64,000 nucleotides of DNA from Glycomyces tritici (GTDB lineage Bacteria; Actinomycetota; Actinomycetes; Mycobacteriales; Micromonosporaceae): contig NZ_JAUEMJ010000002.1 of NCBI RefSeq assembly GCF_030403505.1, positions 650,786-714,785 on the forward strand, in the 5' to 3' direction. Below are positions 44,069 through 53,527 of the stretch, one piece after another. The notes under the pieces are model-generated. The model saw only the letters and a program-made list of their open reading frames with translations, was not told the origin of the DNA and searched no databases. Positions within the stretch are counted from its first letter, which is position 1. Every line of letters begins with the position of its first letter. The translations under genes and the position numbers were made by a program.

Positions 44069-44107
44069 GCGCACCGTCCGTTCACTTCGCCTGTGACGTT
44101 CGAGTCG

Positions 44108-44135
44108 TTGACGCTAGCCGCACGGCAGGTAATCT
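44108..44135 (+). promoter_or_regulatory. Leaderless promoter of the aldo-keto reductase
   Basis: TTGACG (44108-44113), 16-bp spacer, TAATCT (44130-44135), then six bases to ATG 44142. The best consensus promoter in the window; no ribosome-binding site follows, so the transcript should begin at the ATG. Confidence 0.7.
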
Positions 44136-44141
44136 CTTGGC

Positions 44142-45137
44142 ATGGAGTTTCGTCATCTCGGCCGCTCAGGCCTCGTCATTTCCGAGCTCGTCTACGGCAA
44201 CTGGATCACCCACGGCGGCCAGGTGGAAGAGGACGCCGCCGTCGCGTGCGTGAACGCCGCCCTCGACGCCGGCATCACCACCTTCGACACCGCCGACGTC
44301 TACGCCCAGGGCGCCGCTGAGGAGGTCCTCGGCCGCGCGCTGAAGGACCAGCGCCGCGACGGCCTGGAGATCTTCACCAAGGTGTACTGGCCCATGGGCC
44401 CGGGCAAGAACGACCGGGGCCTCTCGGCCAAGCACATCAAGGAGTCCATCGACAACTCCCTGCGCCGCCTGCAGACCGACCGCGTCGAGCTGTACCAGGC
44501 CCACCGCTGGGACGTCGAGACCCCGCTCGAGGAGACCATGCAGGCGTTCGCCGACGTGGTGCACTCGGGCAAGGCCCACTACATCGGCGTCTCCGAGTGG
44601 ACCGCCGACCAGATCCGCGCCGGCGCCGAACTCGCCAAGGAGCTGAAGATCCAGCTCGTGTCGAGCCAACCGCAGTACTCCGCCCTGTGGCGCGTCATCG
44701 AGGCCGAGGTCGTCCCGGCCTCCGAGGAGCTGGGCATCGGCCAGATCGTCTGGTCGCCGCTGGCCGGCGGCATCCTCTCCGGCAAGTACAAGCCGGGCCA
44801 GGCCGCCCCCGCGGGCTCGCGCGGCGCCGACCCCAAGTTCGGCCGCTTCGTCGAGTCCTGGATGAACGACGACGTGCTCGAGCGCGTCCAGCAGCTCGGC
44901 CCCATCGCCGAGTCGCAGGGCCTCACCATCGCGCAGCTGAGCCTGGCGTGGGTGCTGCAGAACACGAACGTCTCCGCCGCGATCATCGGCGCCACCCGCC
45001 CCGAGCAGGTCGCCGAGAACGTCAAGGCCGTCGGCGTGAAGCTCGATGACGAGGTCATGGAGCAGATCAACAAGCTCCTCGAGCCGGTCTCGGTGACCGA
45101 CCCGAAGGAGACCACGGCTCCGAACCCCCGCGCGTAG
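44142..45137 (+). CDS. Aldo-keto reductase, Kv-beta-like
   Basis: 331 aa. (beta/alpha)8 NADPH-dependent reductase. The catalytic tetrad is visible: Asp and Tyr in TTFDTADVYAQG, Lys in EIFTKVYWP and His in YQAHRWDVETP. The cofactor segment is SAAIIGATRPEQVAENVKA near the C-terminus. The opening EFRHLGRSGLVISELVYGNW and the length fit the AKR6/Kv-beta-like subgroup. The substrate is unknown. Starts directly at its own leaderless promoter and ends 3 bp before the convergent miaA. Confidence 0.9.
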   Translation: MEFRHLGRSGLVISELVYGNWITHGGQVEEDAAVACVNAALDAGITTFDTADVYAQGAAEEVLGRALKDQRRDGLEIFTKVYWPMGPGKNDRGLSAKHIKESIDNSLRRLQTDRVELYQAHRWDVETPLEETMQAFADVVHSGKAHYIGVSEWTADQIRAGAELAKELKIQLVSSQPQYSALWRVIEAEVVPASEELGIGQIVWSPLAGGILSGKYKPGQAAPAGSRGADPKFGRFVESWMNDDVLERVQQLGPIAESQGLTIAQLSLAWVLQNTNVSAAIIGATRPEQVAENVKAVGVKLDDEVMEQINKLLEPVSVTDPKETTAPNPRA

Positions 45138-45140
45138 GCG

Positions 45141-46091
45141 CTACACGACGCTCGACCGCGCCGCGACCCTTGCGAGCGCGGTCGGCAGGAGCTCCGGGTC
45201 GGCCGCATCGAACCATTCGATGCGGCCGTCTCTTTTGAACCAGGAGCGCTGGCGGCGCACGAAGCGGCGCGTGCCCTGGGCGGTGAGCCGGAACGCCTCG
45301 GCTTCGTCGTACTCCCCCGCGAAATGGGCGAGGACCTGCTGGTAGCCGAGGGCGCGAGACGCCGTGCGTCCCTCGCGCAGGCCCTGCGCTTCGAGGGCGC
45401 GGACCTCGTCGAGGAGCCCGTCGTCCCACATGCGCTGGACGCGCCGCTCGATGCGCTCGTCGAGGACCGGGGTGTCCAGGTCGACGCCGATGCGGATCGC
45501 TTCGAGATGGGCCTTGGGCACGGGCAGGCTCGCGGTGAACGAGCCGGTGAGCTCCACGACCTCGAGGGCGCGCACGACGCGGCGGCCGTTCGAGGGCAGG
45601 ATCGCGGTTGCGGCGGCGGCGTCGAGGGCCTTCAGGCGCTCCCAGAGCGCCGCTGAGCCCTCGCGTTCGAGGTCGGCCTCCAGTCGGGCGCGGATCACGG
45701 GGTCGGTGCCGGGGAACTCCATCTCGTCGAGCGCGGCCTGCACGTACAGGCCGGAGCCGCCGACCAGGACCGGGCGCCTGCCGCGGGCCCGGATGTCCGC
45801 GACGGCCTCGCGGGCGAGACGCTGGTAACTGGCCACATCGGCGGGTTCGGTCACATCGAGGACGTCGAAGACATGATGCGGCACACCCCGCTTCTCGGCC
45901 TCGGTGATCTTCGCGGTGCCGATGTCCATGCCCCGGTAGAGCTGCATCGAGTCGGCGTTCACCACCTCGCCGTCGAGCGCTTCGGCGAGCGCGACCGACA
46001 GCGCGGTCTTGCCCGCTGCGGTGGGGCCTACGACGGCGATCACCGGCGGCTGTAGGGTGGGGATGCTGCCAGCGTGCGATGCAGAGCCCAA
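45141..46091 (-). CDS. miaA: tRNA dimethylallyltransferase
   Basis: 316 aa. Adds the dimethylallyl group to A37 of tRNAs reading UNN codons; MiaB (in this window) then methylthiolates the product. P-loop VVGPTAAGKT near the N-terminus, catalytic/base-binding VVNADSMQLYRGMDIGTAK, LVGGSGLYVQAAL, and SRALGYQQVLAHFAGE with RRQRSWFKRD. I use TTG 46091, eight bases after GAAGGGG; GTG 46124 (327 aa) is an alternative. DUF349 diverges from it as in other actinobacteria. Confidence 0.94.
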   Translation of the reverse strand: MGSASHAGSIPTLQPPVIAVVGPTAAGKTALSVALAEALDGEVVNADSMQLYRGMDIGTAKITEAEKRGVPHHVFDVLDVTEPADVASYQRLAREAVADIRARGRRPVLVGGSGLYVQAALDEMEFPGTDPVIRARLEADLEREGSAALWERLKALDAAAATAILPSNGRRVVRALEVVELTGSFTASLPVPKAHLEAIRIGVDLDTPVLDERIERRVQRMWDDGLLDEVRALEAQGLREGRTASRALGYQQVLAHFAGEYDEAEAFRLTAQGTRRFVRRQRSWFKRDGRIEWFDAADPELLPTALARVAARSSVV

Positions 46092-46206
46092 CTGAACGAC
46101 CCCTTCGGTTCGTGTCGGCACCACCCGGCTGGCGGCTACCCGTCAACCACCGTAAGGTACGGGAAGTACGTCCCTAAGTTCGTGTGAAGGATTTGAGATT
46201 ACCGCG

Positions 46207-47424
46207 ATGAGTGACCTCGGAGACTGGACCAGCTTCGGCCGCGTTGACGCCGACGGCACGGTCTATGTGAAAACCTCCTCCGGCGAGCGCGCGGTCGGCT
46301 CGTGGCAGGCCGGCTCCACCGAGGAGGGCCTCGCGCACTTCGCGCGCAAGTACGCCGACCTGGTGGTCGAAGTCGATCTCATCGCCGCCCGGCTGAACTC
46401 GGAGTCCGCCGACGTCGAGCAGGCCGCCTCGCAGCTGCGCAAGCTGCGGGAGGGCCTGGACTCCGCGGCCGTGGTCGGGGACGTCGACGCCCTCGCCACC
46501 CGCCTCGACGGCCTCTCCAAGCACGCCGAGGACAAGCTCGGCGAGTTCAAGGCCGCGAAGGACGCCGAGCGCGCCGAAGCGGTCGCCGCCAAGGAGGCCC
46601 TCGTGGCCGAGGCGGAGGAGCTCGCGGCGAAGGACAGCCACTGGAAGGCCTCGGGCGCCCGCTTCTCGGAGATCATCGAGGAGTGGAAGGCGATCCACGG
46701 GGTCGACCGGAAGACCGACCAGAAGCTGTGGCGCCGGTTCTCTTCGGCCCGCGACACGTTCACGCGCCACCGCGGCGCGTACTTCTCGCAGCTGGACGCC
46801 GAGCGCAAGGTGATCGGTACGAAGAAGGAAGAGCTGATCGCCCGCGCCGAGGCGCTGTCGACCTCGACCGACTGGGGACCGACGGCCGACGCGCTCAAGG
46901 GCCTCATGGCCGAGTGGAAGGACGCCGGGCGACTGGCTCCCGACGCCGAGCAGAAGGCCTGGAAGCGGTTCCGGGCCGCGCAGGACGTGTTCTTCAACGC
47001 CCGCTCCGAGGTGTTCTCGGCCCGCGACGCGGAGCTCGACGCCAACCAGGCCGCGAAGGAAGAACTCCTGAAGCAGGCCGAGGCGCTCGACATCGAGAAG
47101 GACCCCAAGGCCGCGCAGAACGCGTTCCGCGAGCTGCAGGCCGGCTGGCACGACATCGGCGCGGTCCCGCGCAAGAACCAGGCCAAGCTGCAGCGGCGCC
47201 TGCGCAACGTCGAGGACAAGCTCCGCGACGCGCTGGACACCGCCTGGCGCAAGGTCCCGGTCGAGAAGAACCCGCTGCTGCTCCAGATGCGCCAGCAGGT
47301 CGCCGAGGCCGAGGAGAAGCTGGAGCGGGCGAAGGCCGACGGGAACGCGAGCCGCATCAAGAAGGCGGAGCAGGACCTGGCGAGCAAGAAGCAGTTCTTG
47401 GAGCTCGCCGAGGGCACTCAGTAG
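46207..47424 (+). CDS. DUF349 protein
   Basis: 405 aa, almost entirely alpha-helical and highly charged. DUF349 repeats of about 75 residues show the pattern W-x-x-x-G-x2-F-x-E-(I/L)-x-E-W-K followed by LWRRFSSARDTF (about 155-190), then LMAEWKDAGRLAPDAEQKAWKRFRAAQDVF, then FRELQAGWHDIGAVPRKNQAKLQRRLRNVEDKL. The N-terminal 30 residues (FGRVDADGTVYVKTSSGER) form a small beta part. The molecular role is not established. Conserved position beside miaA supports a link to translation or RNA. Ends in a coiled-coil (EEKLERAKADGNASRIKKAEQDLASKKQ). Confidence 0.9.
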   Translation: MSDLGDWTSFGRVDADGTVYVKTSSGERAVGSWQAGSTEEGLAHFARKYADLVVEVDLIAARLNSESADVEQAASQLRKLREGLDSAAVVGDVDALATRLDGLSKHAEDKLGEFKAAKDAERAEAVAAKEALVAEAEELAAKDSHWKASGARFSEIIEEWKAIHGVDRKTDQKLWRRFSSARDTFTRHRGAYFSQLDAERKVIGTKKEELIARAEALSTSTDWGPTADALKGLMAEWKDAGRLAPDAEQKAWKRFRAAQDVFFNARSEVFSARDAELDANQAAKEELLKQAEALDIEKDPKAAQNAFRELQAGWHDIGAVPRKNQAKLQRRLRNVEDKLRDALDTAWRKVPVEKNPLLLQMRQQVAEAEEKLERAKADGNASRIKKAEQDLASKKQFLELAEGTQ

Positions 47425-47598
47425 CGAGACTCAGGCGAAACCCGCCGTTGGGCCGGGGTTCGCGGGAACGCATGAGCGCGTTCGCGGACCGATCGGGATA
47501 ATGGGACAGGGCTACGACGGCGTGGACCGATCAGGTTCACGCCGTTCGCTTTGCCCGAGGCCGCTTCCCGCCGCGCACCCCAAGGAAGGCAGACGCTC

Positions 47599-48357
47599 AT
47601 GGTTTCCGAGAGCAACCCGCTGGAGACGCTCCCCCCGCAGTTCGTCCCGACCGAGCACGTGTTCAACCTCCGCGACGTGGGCGGCTGGACCGGCCTCGGC
47701 GGCAAGAAGGTGAAGACCGGGCAGGTCTTCCGCTCCGACAACTTCGGGCAGGCGACCGAGGCCGACATCGAGCACATCGTGCACCGCCTCGGCGTGAAGC
47801 ACGTGATCGACCTGCGCAGGGCCGAGGAGTGGGAGGAGTCCGGGCGGTTCCCGGACATCGAAGGCGTCGAGTTCCACCACTTCGAGATGCTCCACATCAA
47901 GTGGGAGCAGATCGGGCTGCGCGCGAACGGGCTCTCCGACGAGGCCGAGGTGATCGAGTTCCTGCGCCACCGCTACACCGGCATGATGGAGTCCGGGTAC
48001 CTGTCCGTGCGCGACTCGCTCGAGGTGATCGCCGGCGGCGAACCCGTGGTCTTCCACTGCATGGCCGGGAAGGACCGCACCGGGATCGTCGCGGCCGTGC
48101 TGCTCTCGATCCTCGGCGTCAGCGACGAGGACATCGCCGCGGACTACGCCCTCACGCGCCACGGCTCGGCGCGCTGGCGGGCGTGGCGCGACCAGCACCT
48201 GGGCAAGCCCGAGGTCGAAGGCGGCCTGGACGTCCCGATCGAGGCCATGCTCCAGACGATCGACGAGATCAACGCCCGGTTCGGCTCCATGGAGGAGTAC
48301 GCCGTGGCCACGGGCTTCACCCGCGCCGACGCCCTGCGCGACCTGCTGCTCGAGTAG
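47599..48357 (+). CDS. Tyrosine/lipid phosphatase, PtpB-like
   Basis: 252 aa from ATG 47599, with AAGGAAGG nine bases upstream. The P-loop is HCMAGKDRTG (153-162) with nucleophile Cys154 and Arg160, the Lys/Asp variant found in the mycobacterial PtpB group that also acts on phosphoinositides. NLRDVGGW near residue 23 and VFRSDNF near 43 are typical of this family. No signal peptide. The substrate is undetermined. Followed by an independent promoter for the ABC exporter. Confidence 0.9.
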   Translation: MVSESNPLETLPPQFVPTEHVFNLRDVGGWTGLGGKKVKTGQVFRSDNFGQATEADIEHIVHRLGVKHVIDLRRAEEWEESGRFPDIEGVEFHHFEMLHIKWEQIGLRANGLSDEAEVIEFLRHRYTGMMESGYLSVRDSLEVIAGGEPVVFHCMAGKDRTGIVAAVLLSILGVSDEDIAADYALTRHGSARWRAWRDQHLGKPEVEGGLDVPIEAMLQTIDEINARFGSMEEYAVATGFTRADALRDLLLE

Positions 48358-48431
48358 GCCGACCGCTCGCCGCGCCCACCGGGCCGCCTGTCGATTATCG
48401 GTCACTTACCGGTCGGCAGGTGAAAAATCGT

Positions 48432-48461
48432 TTGCCCTGTGTCGTACCCTGCTCGTACGGT
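48432..48461 (+). promoter_or_regulatory. Candidate leaderless promoter of the ABC exporter
   Basis: TTGCCC (48432-48437), 18-bp spacer, TACGGT (48456-48461), six bases before GTG 48468. No ribosome-binding site. Confidence 0.45.
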
Positions 48462-48467
48462 GGTCCG

Positions 48468-50291
48468 GTGGGCTCAGAGCGGTTGAAAACTCCAGAACTG
48501 TCCGAAACAGACGATCTCGAGCCGCAGCGTCCGGCACCGGAGCGGAAGTCCGCCCTGTCGAACCTGTGGCGCCTCAAGAAGTTCCTGTACCCCTACCGGT
48601 ACCGGCTGGCGCTGCTGTGGACGATGGTCCTCCTGAACATCGCCTCCGGCCTGGCCATCCCCCCGCTGGTGGGCAGGGCCATCGACGGCCCGATCGCGCA
48701 GCGCGACATGCACGGCCTGTGGGTCGTCGTCGGCGTCATCGCCGTCCTCGGCGCGGCCGACGCGATCCTCCAGCTCGCCCGGCGCTACATGCAGACCACG
48801 ACCGCGATGGCGATCGAGGCCGACATGCGGGCCGGGCTCTACGAGCACCTCCAGCGGCTCCACACCGGCTTCCACGACCGCTGGCAGACCGGGCAGCTCC
48901 TCGCCCGCGTCACCTCCGACCTCGGCATGATCCGGCGGTTCTTCGCCGGCGGCCTGGTCTTCGCGATCACCTCGATCGGCATGATCGTGATCATCCTGGG
49001 CCAACTGCTGTTCATCGAGTGGCGCCTGGCCCTCATCGTCGCGGCCTCGGCCGTGCCGCTGTTCCTCATCGGCCGCAAGTTCTTCCGGGGCTACCTGCCC
49101 GCGGCCCGGTCCGAGCAGGACCAGTCCGGCGAGGTCTCCAGCGCCGCGGAGGAGGCGGCGCTCGGCATCCGGGCGATCAAGGCGCTCGGGCGCGGCCCAC
49201 TCATGGCCGCGCGCTTCGAGAAGGAGGCCGCCGAACTGCGCGACCGGGGCATCCGAAAGAGCCTCATCGCGTCCCGCTCATGGTCGGGATACGACGCGAT
49301 CGCCACCGCCGCCGTCGGCGCGGTCCTGGTCTTCGGGTCCGTCATGGTCGCCGAAGGACGCATGACCGTGGGCGACCTGACCGCGTTCGTCATGCTGCAG
49401 CTCGCGCTGCTGTGGCCCATCGAGGCCTCCGGCTGGGTCATGGCCCACGGCAACGAGGCCATGACCGCCGCCGACCGCGTCTACGAAGTGCTCGACACCG
49501 AACCGGCCATCAAGGACCGGCCCGGCGCGAAGGCGATCGACCGCGGCGACGTGCGCGGCGAACTCGTCTTCGAAGACGTCCGCTTCGGCTTCGAGGACGA
49601 CACGCGCGACATCCTGCGCGGCGTCGACCTGCGGATCAAGCCCGGCGAGACCGTCGCGATCGCCGGCAAGACCGGCTCGGGGAAGTCGACCCTCGTGTCG
49701 CTGCCCTCCCGGCTCAACGACCCGACCGGCGGCCGCATCCTGCTGGACGGCACCGACATCCGCGACCTGCGGCTGGCGAACCTCCGCTCGGTCGTCACCA
49801 CCGCGTTCGAGGAGGCCACGCTGTTCTCCATGAGCGTCCGCGAGAACCTGGCCCTCGGGCGCCCCGACGCCGACGAGGCCGACCTCCAGGAGGCCCTCCG
49901 GGTCGCGCAGGCCGAGTTCGTGCACGACCTGCCGTACGGGCTCGACACCCGCATCGGCGAGCAGGGCCTCTCGCTCTCCGGCGGCCAGCGCCAGCGCCTC
50001 GCGCTCGCCCGCGCCGTGGTCGTGAAGCCGGCGGTGCTGGTGCTCGACGACCCGCTGTCGGCGCTCGACGTGCACACCGAGGAGCTCGTGGAGAAGGCGC
50101 TGGCGCAGGTGCTGCGGGAGACGACCGCGCTCGTCGTGGTGCACCGGCCCTCGACGGTCGCGCTCGCCGACCGGGTGGCGCTGCTGCACGAGGGCCGGAT
50201 CGCGGCCTTCGGGAAGCACTCCGAACTGATGGCCCAGAGCCCTGAGTACGTGAACGTGCTCTCGGCGGAATCCGAGGAGATGGCGGCGTGA
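48468..50291 (+). CDS. ABC exporter half-transporter, degenerate-site partner
   Basis: 607 aa from GTG 48468. Six-helix exporter domain (about 40-330) fused to an ATPase: Walker A GKTGSGKS (400-407), signature LSLSGGQRQR (501-510), Walker B VLVLDD (523-528), H-loop His559. The catalytic glutamate position is Asp528 and the Q-loop position appears to be Glu (AFEEATLF). Its signature motif is canonical. Together with the next gene this is a heterodimer with one degenerate nucleotide site. Its start is preceded by a leaderless promoter. Overlaps its partner by 4 bp. Substrate unknown; drugs, lipids or peptides are typical. Confidence 0.93.
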   Translation: MGSERLKTPELSETDDLEPQRPAPERKSALSNLWRLKKFLYPYRYRLALLWTMVLLNIASGLAIPPLVGRAIDGPIAQRDMHGLWVVVGVIAVLGAADAILQLARRYMQTTTAMAIEADMRAGLYEHLQRLHTGFHDRWQTGQLLARVTSDLGMIRRFFAGGLVFAITSIGMIVIILGQLLFIEWRLALIVAASAVPLFLIGRKFFRGYLPAARSEQDQSGEVSSAAEEAALGIRAIKALGRGPLMAARFEKEAAELRDRGIRKSLIASRSWSGYDAIATAAVGAVLVFGSVMVAEGRMTVGDLTAFVMLQLALLWPIEASGWVMAHGNEAMTAADRVYEVLDTEPAIKDRPGAKAIDRGDVRGELVFEDVRFGFEDDTRDILRGVDLRIKPGETVAIAGKTGSGKSTLVSLPSRLNDPTGGRILLDGTDIRDLRLANLRSVVTTAFEEATLFSMSVRENLALGRPDADEADLQEALRVAQAEFVHDLPYGLDTRIGEQGLSLSGGQRQRLALARAVVVKPAVLVLDDPLSALDVHTEELVEKALAQVLRETTALVVVHRPSTVALADRVALLHEGRIAAFGKHSELMAQSPEYVNVLSAESEEMAA

Positions 50292-52159
50292 CGATGACCG
50301 ACAAGCCCGCTGAGCAGCCTGCGGACAAGCACGTGTCGTGGCGGGGCCAGGCCGAGTCGGCCGAGGCCGACCGCACGAGCGCCGAAGTGGACGACGCGGA
50401 GTCGATCAAGGAGCTGCGGAGCCAGTCGCGCCGGCTCCTGGGCTCGATGATCCGGCCGCATCGAAGGCAGATCCTTTTCCTCTGCGCGATCCTCTTGGTG
50501 CAGAACTTCACGAGCATGGCCACGCCGCTGCTGGTCATGTTCGGGATCGACAACGCGATCCCGGCGATCAGCGAGCGCGGCGACTACTCGGTGCTGATCG
50601 GCATCGCGGTCGCGTTCGCGGTCGTCTCGGTCCTCAAGTACGTGTGCGTGCGGCTGTACATCGCGCAGTCGGCGAAGGTCGGCAACGCGATGCTGTTCGC
50701 GCTGCGCAACAGGGTGTTCCGCAAGTTCCAGGACCTGTCGGTGTCCTTCCACGAGCGGTTCACGTCCGGCCGCGTGACGGCCCGGCAGAGCTCCGACATG
50801 GAGTCGATCCGGGAGATGACCGAGAACGGCGTGGACGACCTGGTGCTCGCCGGGCTCAACGTCGTCACGATCACCGTGGTCATGCTGGTGATCGACCCGC
50901 GGCTGGCGGCGGTCACGCTGCTCACGTTCCCGCTGATGATCCTGCTGGGCCGCTGGTTCAACCGGGTGTCGACGCTGGCGTACCGGCGGGCGCGCGAGAC
51001 CGTGGCGCTCCTCATCGTCTACTTCGTGGAGTCGATGGGCGGGGTGCGCGCGGTGCAGGCGTACCGGCGCGAGGAGCGCGACCGGGAGCTGTTCGCGGGG
51101 CTCAACACCGACAACCAGTTCGCGCAGGCGAAGGGGCACCAGCAGAACGCGGTCATGTCCGGCGGGATGCGCGGCATCGGGCACCTGGCCACCGTGGTGG
51201 TGCTGGTGTTCGGCGGCTGGCAGGTCATGCAGGGCAACACCGAGGTCGGTGTGCTGGCGGCGTTCCTGCTGTACATGAAGCGGTTCTTCGACCCGCTGAA
51301 CGAGCTGGTGCAGTTCTACAACGTGCTGCAGTCGGCGACCTCGGCGCTCGAGAAGATCTCCGGGGTGCTGGACGAGGAGGTGGAGGTGGACGAGCCGGAG
51401 GAGCCGCGCTCCATCGAGCGGCCCCGCGGCGAGCTGCGCTTCGCGAACGTGCGGTTCCAGTACCGGGAGGACCAGGTGGTGCTGCCGGGCCTGGACCTGC
51501 GCATCCCGGGCGGCCAGACCACGGCGCTCGTGGGGGCCACGGGCGCGGGCAAGACGACGATCGCGAAGCTCGTGAGCCGCTTCTACGATCCGAAGGGCGG
51601 CACGGTCTCGCTCGACGGCGTGGACCTGCGCGACTTGTCCGAGCGGGACCTTCGCGAGCACATCGTGATGATCACGCAGGAGAACTTCCTGTTCAACGGC
51701 ACGATCGCGGAGAACATCGAGCTGGGCAAGCCAGGGTCGAGCCGGGAGCGGATCGTCGAGGCGGCCAAGGTCGTGGGCGCACACGAGTTCATCGAGGCGC
51801 TGCCGGAGGGGTACGACACGCATGTGCGCAAGCGCGGCGGGCGGCTCTCGGCGGGTCAGCGGCAGCTCGTGGTGTTCGCGCGGGCGTTCCTTGCCGACCC
51901 GCGGGTGCTGATCCTGGACGAGGCGACCTCCTCGCTCGACATCCCGTCGGAGCGGCTGGTGCAGCGCGCGCTGCGCACGATCCTGGCGGACCGCACGGCG
52001 ATCATCATCGCCCACCGCTTGTCCACAGTGGAGATCGCGGACCGCGTGCTCGTGCTCGAGCACGGCCGCATCATCGAGGACGGGCACCCGAACGAGCTCA
52101 TCGACCACGGCGGCGAGTACGCCACCCTGCACCGCCAGTGGGAGGACAGCCTCGTGTGA
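50288..52159 (+). CDS. ABC exporter half-transporter, hydrolytic partner
   Basis: 623 aa, GTG 50288 in a GTGA overlap with the previous stop. A charged N-terminal tail of about 50 residues, six helices (60-350), then Walker A GATGAGKTT, Q-loop MITQENFLFNG, signature LSAGQRQ, Walker B VLILDEATSSLD with the canonical catalytic Glu, and H-loop IIAHRLSTV. Its Walker motifs plus the partner's LSGGQ should form the competent ATP site. A terminator hairpin follows immediately. Confidence 0.94.
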   Translation: MTMTDKPAEQPADKHVSWRGQAESAEADRTSAEVDDAESIKELRSQSRRLLGSMIRPHRRQILFLCAILLVQNFTSMATPLLVMFGIDNAIPAISERGDYSVLIGIAVAFAVVSVLKYVCVRLYIAQSAKVGNAMLFALRNRVFRKFQDLSVSFHERFTSGRVTARQSSDMESIREMTENGVDDLVLAGLNVVTITVVMLVIDPRLAAVTLLTFPLMILLGRWFNRVSTLAYRRARETVALLIVYFVESMGGVRAVQAYRREERDRELFAGLNTDNQFAQAKGHQQNAVMSGGMRGIGHLATVVVLVFGGWQVMQGNTEVGVLAAFLLYMKRFFDPLNELVQFYNVLQSATSALEKISGVLDEEVEVDEPEEPRSIERPRGELRFANVRFQYREDQVVLPGLDLRIPGGQTTALVGATGAGKTTIAKLVSRFYDPKGGTVSLDGVDLRDLSERDLREHIVMITQENFLFNGTIAENIELGKPGSSRERIVEAAKVVGAHEFIEALPEGYDTHVRKRGGRLSAGQRQLVVFARAFLADPRVLILDEATSSLDIPSERLVQRALRTILADRTAIIIAHRLSTVEIADRVLVLEHGRIIEDGHPNELIDHGGEYATLHRQWEDSLV

Positions 52160-52161
52160 GC

Positions 52162-52191
52162 TCCCGGGCGGGCGGTTCCGCCCGCCCGGGA
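52162..52191 (+). terminator. Hairpin terminator after the ABC exporter
   Basis: 12-bp perfect stem (52162-52173, 52180-52191) with a GGTTCC loop, 2 bp after the stop codon; an AT-rich tail (TATTCC) follows. Confidence 0.7.
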
Positions 52192-52340
52192 TATTCCCCG
52201 CGCCGGCAAGAGGGTCGATGATCACGAACGGCGGCGGACCGGAATGGGCGCGGCGTGACGAGGGGTTGGACCTGCAGTAGCAGTGGAACCCCCGCGAGCC
52301 TCGGAATGCCTTGGCCCGCAAGTAGAAAGCCAGGTACGCC

Positions 52341-53246
52341 ATGTTCGCTCTCACGTTCTCCGAATACGGATCCTCCGATGTGCTCGCGGTGACCGAGGTG
52401 CCGGAGCCGCACGCCGGCCCGGGCCAGATCCGCATCAAGGTCCGCACGGCGGCCGTCAACCCGATCGACTGGAAGATCCGCGCCGGGTACCTCCAGGAGC
52501 TCTTCCCGGTCGAGTTCCCCGGCATTCCGGGTTGGGACTCGGCCGGCGTGGTCGACGAGGTCGGCGAAGGGGTCACGGGCGTCGAGGTCGGCGACGAGGT
52601 CATCGGGTACGGGCCCACGTCGCAGGCCGAGTACACCGTGGTGGACCACTTCACCCCCAAGCCCGCGGCCATGAGCTGGGAGCTGGCGGCGGCCCTGCCG
52701 ACCGCCGCGGAGACCGCCGTGCGCTCCCTCGACCTGCTCGGACTCGCCGAGGGGCAGACCGTGGTGATCGACGGCGCGGCCGGTTCCGTGGGCAGCGCTG
52801 CGGCGCAGTTCGCGGTCGCCAGGGGCCTCGACGTCATCGGCACCGCGAGCGAGGGGAACCACGAGTACCTGCGTTCACTCGGCGTGCGGCCCACGGTGTA
52901 CGGCGAGGGCCTGGCCGAGCGGGTCGCCGCCCTGGCTCCCGAAGGGGTCCACGGCGCGATCGACGCGGTCGGTGCCGGTTCGCTCCCCGAGCTGGCCGCG
53001 ATCACCGGCGACCCGAAGCAGGTCGTCACGATCGCCGACTTCTCCGGCTCGGTGCCCGATGCCCAGGTGACCGTGGCGGCCAGCGCGTTCCACGCGCTCG
53101 GCGAGGCCACGGCGCTCTTCGAGGCCGGCAAGTTCTCCCTGCGCATCGACTCGGTCCGCGAACTCGCGGACGCCGCGAAGGCGCAGGACGAGAGCCAGAC
53201 CGGCCACGCGGCGGGCAAGCTCATCCTGAACGTCGCCACCGACTAG
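52341..53246 (+). CDS. NADP-dependent quinone oxidoreductase-like MDR
   Basis: 301 aa, medium-chain dehydrogenase/reductase without the structural zinc loop. N-terminal GroES-like part with AAVNPIDWKIRAGYLQ and GWDSAGVVDEVGEGV; nucleotide fold with VVIDGAAGSVGSAAAQFAVARG (the AxxGxVG pattern of quinone oxidoreductases) near 140-160. Reduces an unknown quinone or enone. Short for the class by about 20 residues. It is separated from the ABC genes by a terminator. Confidence 0.88.
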   Translation: MFALTFSEYGSSDVLAVTEVPEPHAGPGQIRIKVRTAAVNPIDWKIRAGYLQELFPVEFPGIPGWDSAGVVDEVGEGVTGVEVGDEVIGYGPTSQAEYTVVDHFTPKPAAMSWELAAALPTAAETAVRSLDLLGLAEGQTVVIDGAAGSVGSAAAQFAVARGLDVIGTASEGNHEYLRSLGVRPTVYGEGLAERVAALAPEGVHGAIDAVGAGSLPELAAITGDPKQVVTIADFSGSVPDAQVTVAASAFHALGEATALFEAGKFSLRIDSVRELADAAKAQDESQTGHAAGKLILNVATD

Positions 53247-53255
53247 CGCCAATGT

Positions 53256-53290
53256 CAAGGGCGGGCGGCGCATTGCGCCGCCCGCCCTTG
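53256..53290 (+). terminator. Strong hairpin terminator
   Basis: 16-bp perfect stem (53256-53271, 53275-53290) with an ATT loop, 10 bp past the oxidoreductase stop. Confidence 0.75.
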
Positions 53291-53386
53291 CGCTACCCGA
53301 AGTTATCCACAGGCAGAAACTTTCTGTTGCAGGCCGACTACAGCATGTGTCAGCCTTGATACAAAAACGCTACTTGGCCTTGCGGG

Positions 53387-53527
53387 ATGGTGGCGACATA
53401 GGGGATTCGCGAACGCCACCATACCGAGACCGCGCGCGGGAACCCACCCGCGCGCGGTCCCCGCACAGGCCACACCTCCTCCACGGAGGCCCCATGGGCG
53501 GCCGGGCGAACCAGCTCGGCCGCCCAT
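53387..53527. other. Cluster of intergenic inverted repeats
   Basis: Three stem-loops in a row: ATGGTGGCG/CGCCACCAT (53387-53395, 53414-53422), a perfect 13-bp stem (53428-53440, 53447-53459) and ATGGGCGGCCG/CGGCCGCCCAT (53494-53504, 53517-53527), with a small CCTCC/GGAGG hairpin between. They fill the gap before the methyltransferase stop. One is presumably its terminator; the set may be a structured RNA. A TTATCCACA box lies upstream (53304-53312). Confidence 0.6.

Noticed and set aside
53304..53312. Chromosomal origin suggested by TTATCCACA
   Set aside because: A single box; no dnaA, dnaN or cluster of boxes. Another TTGTCCACA at 52019-52027 lies within a coding region by chance.
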